A stretch of 64,000 bases of DNA from Mya arenaria (taxonomy: Eukaryota; Mollusca; Bivalvia; Myida; Myidae): the NCBI RefSeq assembly GCF_026914265.1, contig NC_069125.1:75951546-76015545 (forward strand), read 5' to 3'. This document shows, piece by piece, positions 50,301 to 62,300 of the stretch. Each line of letters begins with the position of its first letter. Position 1 is the first letter of the stretch. A program made the position numbers and the translations under genes. The notes under the pieces were generated by a model. It searched no databases. It was not told the DNA's origin and was given only the letters and a program-made list of their open reading frames with translations.

Positions 50301-53300
50301 TACTTGGAGTTTAAGCATGTGTGCCTCTACTGTTTTCACTCTACTGGAGTTTAAGCATACATGTGTGCCTCTACTGCTTTCATTTTACTTGGAGTTTAAG
50401 CATGTGTGCTTTTACTGCTTTCATTTTACCTGGAGTTTAAGCATGTGTGCCTCTACTGCTTTCACTTTACCTGGAGTTAAAGCATGTGTGCCTCTTCTGC
50501 TTTCACTTTACCTGGAGTTTAAGCATGTGTGCCTCTACTGCTTTCACTTTACCTGGAGTTTAAGCATGTGTGCCTCTACTGCTTTCACTTTACCTGGAGT
50601 TAAAGCATGTGTGCCTCTACTTTCACCTTACCTGGAGTTTAAGCTTATGCGCCTCTATAGGGATGATCTTGAGGATGGGTAGCTCCTGGATGAGCTGTTT
50701 AGGTTTCTGCTTGATGAGGAACATTTCTTCCCTGTTCCAGCCAGCTCCCTCCAGGTACAGGCCATGTACAAAGCACCCTGCAACAGTGCGTGGCATACGT
50801 TACATCTAATAAGGTAACAGTGTTTACTGTATTATATGCAGGGAAATAGATGGTATGTTAAAAGGATCACATGATGGAAATAAGTATGATTAATACTAGC
50901 CAGTTTGATTGGTATGGACAGTAAAATACAAGTTTTGATAAAGAGCAATATCAATAACATTATGTAATGGGAAGCAGGATATTAATGAATTTACTGATAA
51001 GAAACATATTCCAAAATGTGGCCATATTTCTACAATGCAGTCTGATTACTTGGAAAAGACATATAACACTGCCATGCCAAAAGCAGAACTGACTGGGGAG
51101 TTCAAATACACCATGTCCCAACATTGGTAAAGAGCCAAAGCATGATTAACATTGGGATATTTTGACATTGTCATAAAAATATATGAAAAAGAGTTAAATG
51201 TAAACATTTTGTTAACTATTTTAATGCTAAATTGTATTCGTGCTAATAATGAATATTTTCTACAATAACTAATACATGTATAAGAGAGCTAAGTATACTG
51301 TTTTGAGTAATATCTAGCTTGATCTGAAACAGCGAATGATCTAAGTCTAATCATAGATAAAAAAATTCTTGCAATATTTAGCCTATTCTGTCATTACTTT
51401 TAACCATCAAAAACTGCTAAATATTGTTGATCCCTCATGGCTAATATGAGCGTGCTACTCACCGCCCCCCCCCCCAAAAAAAAATAAATAAATAAAAACA
51501 ACAAAAAAACAAACTTTTGGCTTAAAAACAACTTGTAACAATACACTTGTAAGTCTTAAGACTAATTCGTTTAGATGGTAACACACACTAAATCCATATC
51601 CTGGATAGAAACACATAATTGTGGTGTCATTGGTTTTGGAGAACAACAATAAACCTCTTGGGTGACTGCGAGGCTCACACTTAACGACCAGCCATTTAAC
51701 TCTCTAAATCAATTTCATTCCATTGCGCAAAAGCAGGATTGTCAGAAAAAAACAAAAAACAACTGCCATGGCATTTCATCACAATGGTATTACAATTGCT
51801 TGCTGGTTATAAGAGAAAAATGGTAATACATATTGCAGTGCTTCAAGTCTGACTTGTGCTACATGCATTCTGTAGAAGTTGTTCCTTATTTTTTAAAAAT
51901 CCATTGTAAAGTCATGTGTTTGCTCGTATTTTAATAAAGATTTAGCATTTCTGCTGAAGAAAGTACTACTTAAAATGTGCTAATGAATTTTGGTCATTTT
52001 GTATGAACAACTACAGACTGCAGAGGGCACATAGCATGCTTTGCTCAAATAACAGTTAAGGATATAAATGCAGGTTATATATTGAAGTACAAGTAACAAC
52101 ACTAGGATGAGCCAGGTTGCTTCTGGTGCTAAAACCCTACCTTTCATACCCGCAAAGCTACCCGCGCTGGGGTCGAACCCTAGAATCAACCACAGTTGCA
52201 AAATAGCAAATAAACTGATGATTGTGCTATAATATTCTGATACCTCTCTGTGCTTACTGTCATGAAAATATATACATTCTATACCCTAGAGATTTTTTTA
52301 TGAATGTAAAATTGTAAACATAAAATGATGGGTGTCGATTTACCCACAATAATCAGACATGACACAGATACAAGACTGAAATCAGTTTGAACTTTCTGCA
52401 CAGAAATGTGTTCTGTTCTTGTGAATGCAATCATTGGAGATTAGGTGTCATCTGCTACATTGGATATAAGGTGTCATCTGGTACATTGAACATAAGAAGT
52501 CACCTGCTACATTGAAAATAAGGTATCACCTGCTGTTAGAATGTCAGAAAAATGCATAGTCAAAATGAATTAAAATATTTAATTCCTAACAAACCTACAT
52601 TTGTTGGTATCAATGTTATACTATTTTGACACCTGAGAACCCAAAATCAATCATAGGCCTCCACCAGAGCAACAACATGAAACAGACAAAACAAAAAGGA
52701 AGTGATGTGTTTTTTAATGGTTCCTCAGATTCTGGTGTAGTTGCAGAAGACAGTCATGATGCATGAGAAATTGTGAAACAGAAAGCTGTGACAGTGTCTG
52801 CATTAAACAAGTTATTTGCCACCATTCTTAGCGAATTATCTGTTACAATCTGACACCAAAACATACATGTATATGTATATAAAGATTCATCACACATACA
52901 AGACTGGGACTACAGTACATACCTTGGTGAGCCTTCTCTGTAACCTCGTCTGGGCTGACCCATTTGGTGACAGCTGTGTACAGGGTTGACTTGTCCAGGG
53001 GCCAACCATTCTTGCGGCACGTAGCCTGTACCAACGCGGTCAGGTATGACTCTGGGATGTGCAGGCCTGACAGCCACATCACTGCCGGCTCACCATCATT
53101 TACCTGCACATAGTCAATTCACAGTCAAACATAAAAAAAACAAAAACAATTTGGCTCAAATAAATAACAATTATTATTAATATTCTTTTAAACAAATATG
53201 TTTTTGTCTTGACAATACATACAAGCTTGTAAATTTCAATTTATGCTACACTATTTCAGCAGTGATTCAATCTCTCCCTACCCATCCATTGTACTGCTTG

Positions 53301-56300
53301 TATCTGTGCTGGTAATGTATGATCCAGTTTCCTAGAGATTTGAGTGTCTCTGGTGCCAGCTTACGCCAGATGGATGGAATCTGCCCATTGAACAGGGACC
53401 TGGCTACATCATCCAGCTCACTGGACATTCCCACCTCTCCTGCCAGGGCCTTAAGAACACAGAACATAACCTCATTAAAGAGCAGATCCACAGAAGACAA
53501 ACATCAAAAAGTACAGCTCTAATAGCCAAGGTCATTCCTCTATCTCACAATCAATGTAGAAATTACATAAAAAAATGGTTAGCTTAAAAAAACAAAGCTT
53601 AATGCTAATTGACCTAGCACTTCACAATCACACAAAATGTGAATCTACATAATAGCCTGTTTGTAAGACCTACTCTCTTGAGTGTGACGAGTGACTTCTG
53701 CATACGGTTGACAAGGTTGTTCCAGCGTTCCAGTTCCTGTAGCAACACAATGGTGGTTGGTGAGATCTCGAGCCCGAAACGCTTACGGAGCTTGTCCAGC
53801 TCAAATTCCTCAGGAATCTTCCCCAGCACGTCACTTGCTATCTTGTCTATAAAGTCCTCACGACTGATGCCAGACGAACTTTCACCTAAGGTTGGGAATT
53901 TAGTTACCAGTTGTTAAAATGTCTTGCTATTATGTCCATGCGTTGAATGTCATTTTTTAAGGATGAAGTGTGACTTTTAGTTTTTGATCAGAATGTTAGT
54001 TATACAAGCCATTCTGTGCATTTCTATTCAGAACAAAAATGAAATAAATTATTTTAAATGAAATATGAAATACTTTATGTACATATGCTTTTGTTGTATA
54101 AAAACATAATGATGTTTTGGATAAAGCAATGGGAGGAAGACTAGGAATGTCTGACTGATAAGAACAAACAGCAGAATGACAACAAATATAAAGGCCTGTT
54201 TCTGGTGGGTGTGGATGGGTTAATACTTGAGTTGATACTTTCTCGGAAGGTAACTTTGATGATGGAACATAATGTCATAATGGTGTTCTCACGGTAAACA
54301 AGACTAATGTGTTTAATACCACAAAGACACACCATATTGGGTTAACATGTACAGCTGTAAGCCTACCATTTACAATGATCCTGTCTAATAATTGCAAAAC
54401 ACAATTTAATTTTTATAAAACACATATAAAATAGATTTGCAAATGTTGAAAAATTCGTTCAATGTGATCTCTCATTAAACATTTACTTCTTTTATAGAAA
54501 AACCCAACCTACATGAGCATGAACTGTTAATAGGGACTTCAGTAAAAAAGTAAAACAATGTATTTCCCCCTACTCTCGCAGGTAGGCGGAGCTGCTTACC
54601 TGTCTGTGGCTGGAGTTCCACCAGGTGGAGCCACATGTCACGGGCGGCCTGGGTGTAGTAACCAATCTCTGCATTCGGGTGCAGCCCAAACACCTCTGGG
54701 GTGTTTGCCAGAGGAAGTGTTTCTATGAAATCTGTTAATAAGAACATGTTTTGTGAATACTGACAATTTACTGGTATACAAAAGACAACATCATAATAAT
54801 TTAGACAGATGGATGAAATGCATGTTTGATAAGACACAAACTAACCAGAAAATTAAAGAATGTAATTTTCCAAATTAACCTAAATAATCCCATACCAGTG
54901 TAGTTGTCTCTGGGTCCATCCTCAGGAATCCTGTAGTCAACCTCTTCATTGTGGTAGAAGTGGAATGGCTGGAACGTGTCAAAGATGAAGTCTCCCATGT
55001 ACTCATTCATGTATGTGTTCAGCACACGCCGATCAAAGTTATCAATGGCACGACCTCCATACATCACCTAGAAAGGAAAAAAGTATTTGACACGACATAA
55101 ACTCCACAGAAACTGCCATATCTATCTATTTTCTTAATTTGATTTTAGAATCATATCTTAAAAGCTTTAAGAATAAACTAAATCACTGTTAGTGCTACAT
55201 ATTCACCTCGCCAATGAGGTACTTCAAGCTGTTCCATGGGATCTTTGTCTCTCCCAGGTCAAAGGCTTTCTGCAGGTATGTTTTAAGGATTTCCATGCAC
55301 ACGGAGAAGTCAGACTCGTTGAAGTCGTATGATATGTTCCATCCAATCTTGCCGTACTTCCTACGCTCCTGCACAACAGCATGGAAGAAGGCAAGCACAA
55401 ATACGAGGGAGGGCAAAGCGTTGTGTGGACATTCCATCAGGGCTGTCGTAGAAATCTTGTGGTACGTGTTCCTCAAGTTGAGCTTCAGGCCGTTTGGAGG
55501 CTCGGTCACAACCTAATACAGACAAAAATCAACATCATTTTACAAGCATACTATCTATTACTCAAACTCAGCTAATATCTCCAGCTTTTATACATTTCTA
55601 AGCACTGCTTTAAATGATTTATCTCCAACCACACAGTTATTTGAAAATAATTCAGATCAAAAAGGCCCACGTCAAAAAGGCATTTTACCAGAAAGGCTAC
55701 ATTACCAAAAAGTGCTAGTATGAGAATAGTGACAAGGACTGTTTAATCAAGTACTAGTACAGGTACAAGTTTTAACTTAAAGGTGTTTTTCACTTGTTTT
55801 GTACAAGGACTTTGAAGCATGATTATATGAGTTTGAATGGTCAATAACCGCATATTGTATCTTACATATACTTTATCAAAATGGGAATAGGCTTTAAATG
55901 AAAAATCAATTACTTGAACAATTTTCAATCATTTTTTATCAATAACTATTGAACACCTTAGTGTAGAGTTTTCACACTTAGTCATTGGTCATGGGCAGTA
56001 GATGACCAGTATTGATTTTGGGTGAATAGGTCAAAAGTCAAGGTCATGTATGGTTTCTTTTGGGATAAATTACTCTTGAGCAACTTGGTGTAGAATTTTA
56101 AAATTTGGTATTCCCATTGTAAATGGTCAGTTATGTTTATGCTAATAATTTGGTCGTCATCAAATCACCTGAACTAGAAAAAAATATGGGCACTCTAGAA
56201 AGGCGCATGTGTTTTTACTAAGACTGATGTTAAACATTACATGAACAAAAAAGTGAGCCTTTTTCGCAGATACTCGAGAAATATTTGTTAGACTCCATGC

Positions 56301-59300
56301 TCCTTAATAACATATATTTTCAGCGCACCTTGAGTGACCTCTGGAGGATACCAATGGGGAAGCTCATTATAGGTTCTGTGGTGAGCCAAAGGCGGAAGTC
56401 TGGATGGGGCTTGTTGAGCTTCTCCAGTTGTTTCTCCAGATCCCGAAGCCACTTCACCAACAAGTGGCAGTTCTGCAGCATCAACCACTGTCCCCGCGAT
56501 ACAGCTGTATCTAACAGTGTCAGGGCTACCTAAAATGGGCAGGTATTGATTATAGAACAACTAAAATATCTCTACTTCAAGATGTTAGTAAATATGCCTA
56601 ATTAAGATTTAAAGATAGCTCACATGAATTACTGGGTGCCTTTATATCACATTTTCTTTTCGTTACCTTTTCTGATTTAAGTAAATGAAATACTACAATA
56701 CTTTTGAACAGAAAATGTCAAGACTAGAAAATATCTACCCACCTTCTCCTGTCCCTGTCCCATGGAGAGGAACTTGATCTTGTTGCTGCCAAACTCTATC
56801 CTCTCAGCCAACTTCATCAGATCACTGGCAGGGTCAGAGCCCGGACTCAGGATAAATACGATAGGGGACATGGGAGTGCTCTGCTCAAATATGGCCTCGT
56901 AGCTGATGATGGGTGGGGTAACATATTTCTCACTCATACATTTGGTGACGAACTCGGTGATGGCACGGTAGATTCTGTCCACCCTGAAGCAACGGAGCAG
57001 CATGAGGCGACTGAATCCTTTGAGATTGTCCTGGTACTTGAGAGGGTAGGGCTGCGACTCCGGGGTGTCATGGTCATACCACTGAACAGGTGAAAACACA
57101 TTACGTTTAAGTGTTTATAACGTATCATATATAGATGAAAGCAAAATTCATACGATAAAGGAATTATAAATTATTCGTATTAAGCACTTTTGTAATTTAC
57201 CATTCTCACTTTATCTTTGTCCAATTTTCTAATCTTTGAGTTTTATGTAGGTTTTGTACTGTCAGAAAGGTCTATCATGTACACCCTAACTTTATGGGAC
57301 TTGTACTTATGATTTCATTTTACATTCTTAATTATATAATCATACAATAAATAGGCTGGTGTAAACGCAACAGTCCTTTTCAGTCTAATGGCCTTAGTGT
57401 TTCTTGTCCCATAAATAAACACCAGATATGTGAGGGTGCAAGTTTATGTACATTTTGTGTTTACTTCTATAAACATAAAAAGCACACTGAAACTTTTCAT
57501 TGTATTGTTATTACCCTGATACTGAGTTAACATCAAATGTATACATACAAAAGGTCATTATTTTATATTCTTTGTTTCTAAAATCAAATTTGTTTAACGC
57601 AATTCTTTGTATACCTTTTTCCAAGCCTTCTCATTGCGTTCAATATCCTCTAGCAAGGAACCAAACTTGTCTGAGAAGACCTCGGATAGCCTGATTACGT
57701 CCTCCCAGCCCTCCTCCGGGAACCAGGCAAACGGCTTCTTACGCTTGCTCTTCTCAAGAGCTATGTTGCCCTGATGGTTTGAAGAGTATATAACTTTTTA
57801 AACAATTCAACCCATTATAAAACTGATTTGCATGTATGTGTCTAGACTTCATAACACACATAAAAGCTAAAAACAAATATCTCTATAGCTGAACATGTTT
57901 ATTTTGTTGATTGGCACTAAAGTTACCATGAATCACTTGTTTATGTAGCACATACATGTATGGGTATTTATGTATTACTACAGTATGTATTGCATGCAAG
58001 CATGGATTACCATGTATAACTACTGTATGTATTGCATGCAAGTATGAATTACCATGTATTACTACTGCAGGTGCCTTCATACATGTATGGATATTTATGT
58101 ATTACTACCGTATGTATTGCATGTGTTTATGTGTTACTATGTATTACTACTTTATGTACATGCATATGGGTTACCAACCTTGATGAAGAAGTCCACCTCA
58201 TCCTGGCTCACATTGTTACTGTCCTGTTCCAGCTTCACACAGATTTGGAAGGAGAACAGCAGCTTGTGCTTTTCAAAGATACCTGCAAACACAGTGAATA
58301 TCTTGAATGAAAATTTACAAACTTTGTCATTCCCAATTGAAACTAGAGCAATCATTGAATGTGATTATTACCCCCACAGCACCACATTCTTGTATTAGAA
58401 AGTATCACTTGGCGTGACATATGCACCACAAAAGCTCATTGACCTATATCGAATACTCTATAGGTATAAACATATAATGAAAGGATGACTTATCTAAACA
58501 TACCAAATACGGAATAATACTTCATTTCCACTGCATTTTTCCCCTCATGATCTATCTGTGTATTAAGTTTTAAGTCAACAACTCAAAAACTGTTGATTAA
58601 AAAAAGATGAACACACTAAAAGTTCTTAATATGTAATGTATCACTCGTACTCATCTTCTCCTCAACACAATTTGAATATGAAGTTTGAGGTCAAAATGTA
58701 AAAAAAAATGGAGTTATGAAGAAAAGTTAAATATTAGTTTTGAAATAATCAAAGGGCATTAATAAAATATCATAAACAGAATAATGTTTCTTTTGCACAG
58801 CACTTCTCCTCAACACAGTCAATATGTGTTTGAGGTCAATGCCTCAAAAACATGTGGAGTTATGGAGTGAAGTAAAAAAAAAAGTATAAAAAGAATGAAA
58901 GGTCAATAATTCTAAAAATACCATATAAACAAAATAATGTTTTTATGCACATCACTTCTCCTCAACACAGTCAATGTGTATGAAGTTTGAAGTCGATACC
59001 TCAAAACAGATGGAGTTTTAAAGAAAAGTAGACTTGTCCCAGAAAAAAATAAAAAATAAATAAAAGAGCAATAACTCTAAAAATACCGTACACAAAATAA
59101 CTTCTTTTGCACAGCAATTCTTCCCAACCCAGTCATTATGTTTATGAAGTTTTAGGTCAATACCTCAAAAACAGTGGGGATATAATAATCATCAATAGTA
59201 TGAATCTATCAATTCACATCAATATTTACTTTAAATATTTTAATAAAAGTTACCTGTGCAGCCATAGTCATAAATATTATGTGTAAGGGTCTCCATAATA

Positions 59301-62300
59301 TTGCGAAGTCTCTTCTGGAGAATGGTATCCGGCATGCTCTTCTTTAAGGAGTATTCAAACTGCTCCAAGTATGATGACAGAGAGTACTGGTACATGCTGT
59401 TGATGGATGACAAGTCAGCCAGTACGAAAAACAGAATAGCTCCCCTCCGGGCAGCAGGCCTGTAACCATCTCTCAGTTTGTCAATGTCCTGGGCCGTCTT
59501 GGCTCCCAGCTTGAGCTTCTCGGAGACCTCGGTGGCCTTGGTCTTTGTCTCCTCAAGTGTCTGGATGAGTTCCACATTGTCAAGCATGTTTCCTTGCGAC
59601 TGGGCAAGTTCTCGCAGCAGCGAGTCCTCAAGGTCCTTTAGCAGTTTCTTGTTGGTGCTCGTCTCCTGGATGAGGAGCTTCCTCTGCTCCTCCAGCTCCC
59701 GACGCTCAAATCCAACAATCACAGACAACAGCTGGTCCTCCAGACCCTGGAACGACGGAAGCAACATATGGTAGGTATGGGCAAATATAATTAAGTTGCA
59801 AAACACCCTGACACAAAGAATACTGATGGAAAGGTTTCATAATTCAGTGACCACTTTTTCATTCATGAACAAGCCTAATTTAAGCAGAATGTACTGTCAA
59901 CAAGGTAAACATGCATCAGTACTTCCAAACTTTAAGTAAATATTTTCAGATCTGCAGATATAGCTTAAGTGTGATTACAATTATAAAAAGCCCACACATA
60001 CCTTAAGTGTGACAGTGTAGTTGATAACCATGGACTTGCCGAAGACGTTGGGGGAGTATTTGGGGTTTGCCAACTTGGAGTTCAGGTACAGGCGGAAGTT
60101 GGGGTCGTAGTCCACCTCCTTGTCTCCCAAAACCACAAACTCCCTGCCCTGCCCTCCTGCAAGGGGAATAGATATGGTTTACACCCTTATGTACACAAAA
60201 GTTGGCTTGAAACAGTTAAAATAAAATTTAGTAACAGCAAAATCTAAATGAAAGAATGATTTCAGTTCTACAGATGTTTTAATAGGACCCAGATACAGTC
60301 AAGTAGTGGTAATATCACGGAAATATTAATAATTTGGTTGCACTTAGAATAAATCTGCATGCTCAAGTGACACAATAATCATCATGCATGACCATGTCTA
60401 CTTTTCACATCCATCTGCATTATCCTACAAATCTTGCATTTACTTAGCTACATGTACAGATGTTTACTAGAGCCATCACAGGAGTAATAAAGGCACTGAA
60501 CGATAGCATATTATGAAAGGGGTGCAATTTCAAGGCATCTTTATAAGTTTACCAGTATGACCAAGAATCTATCTGACTATCTTCTTACACATGTACTTTA
60601 AAACAGATATTCATGTTACTTAAATTCATGTAACTGAAAAAAAATGTGACGTTAATACCAATGTATCATGAAAATGTTGTAACTTTGCATATTATCTATA
60701 ATAACGTTTAACTTGGAGCATTAATTTCAAATGACTTTCAAAGGAAATGAATGAGACATTCTGCAGTCAAAGGAAAGTAGTCCTACACATACAAAAGGGC
60801 ATAATGGTGACAATATTTAAGCATTAGTTACATAACATGTCATTAAAAAGTGTACAATTACTGTAAGCTTAAGGTTTAAACAAAACCATAAAAAATGTAA
60901 TAATTTCTAAGTATACAACTTGTCACAAAAGAATGTATTTTTACTGTGAGGAAGTTTCAAAAGTATGAACTTGATATCTTGAAGGGCTGATAAGTTATTT
61001 ACAAACAAGAGCTGTCACAGTATGTGACGAATGCCCCCGAATGTGACATTGACCTACGAATAAGGTCAGTACATGAAAAGTTGATCTTGCCTTTATGTGT
61101 CAAATACATATGGCAAGTTATTTTAAATTTCCTCTGAACATCAAAAAATACCACCCATACTTGACAACCTACACTGTTATGTCCTTATATATTCAGAATT
61201 CCCTTGTGAATTAACACTTAGTGTATCTTTCACCTTAGAGGTAGGGACATGGGTCTTGCACAGGACACATCGTCTTCGTATGTGGAACACATGTAGCAAG
61301 TTATTTTAAAATCTGTCCTTACAAGGGAAAGTTACAGCCCGGACACGACAACCTATACCCTATGTCCTTGTATGCAGCACTCCATTGTGAATAAACACTA
61401 AGAGTGACCTTGACCTTTGAGGTAGGGACACGGGTCTTGCACGCGACACGTCGTCTTGGTATGTGGAACACATGTGGCAAGTTTTTTTAAAATCTGTCCA
61501 TACAAGGGAAAGTTACAGCACGGACGTGACAACCTATACTCTATGTCCTTATATGCAGCACTCCATTGTGAATAAACACTAAGTGTGACCTTGACCTTTG
61601 AGGTAGGGACACGAGTCTTGCAGGCCAAACGTCGTCTTGGTATGTGGAACACATGTGGCAAGTTATTTTAAAATCTGTCCATACAAGGGAAAGTTACAGA
61701 GCCGGACGGACGGACGGACGGACGGTGCGATTTTATTATGCCCACCTTCGGGGGCATAAAAAACATAAAATATGTGCACAGACAGACAGACAGACAGGCG
61801 GATTGGTTGATTACTATAGGGCACCAGCACATTATTGAAGGACCCTAAAAAGCTGTTCATGAACAAAATAATGTGAATTTATCTGTTTTCTTTTATTACA
61901 GCAATTTGATGCATGCACCACAGACATAAGCGTAAGGAAGCCATGCTTGTGAAACATCTTAGTTTAAATTATACTATAAATTTACTATAAATCAATTGTA
62001 TTCTTAAACATCTCAATTGTCTACAAAGCGACTCTAATTAAAAAGGTAAATAAAAGAGAATAAAGGATCTCACAATTCTTCACACCATACCTACATGTAT
62101 ATTCACAAAGCTTTATGAAAACATACCTTTTAAACATGATATAAAATAAATTGTACATAATCAAGTCTGAAGCGTTTGCTGGCCATTGGCAGCTGTGGCC
62201 AGACAACACACAGTGTTGATACAAGTACCTTCAGCTAACTCCCTTTTCAATTTTGTAATCTGCCTCTTACTAACAAATCCAACTGGCAATAAAGAATTCA

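Noticed and set aside
48009..50809. Repetitive plus-strand ORFs ([15 protein letters not shown] type)
   Set aside because: They are antisense translations of the 41-bp minisatellite and the DNAH10 exon.
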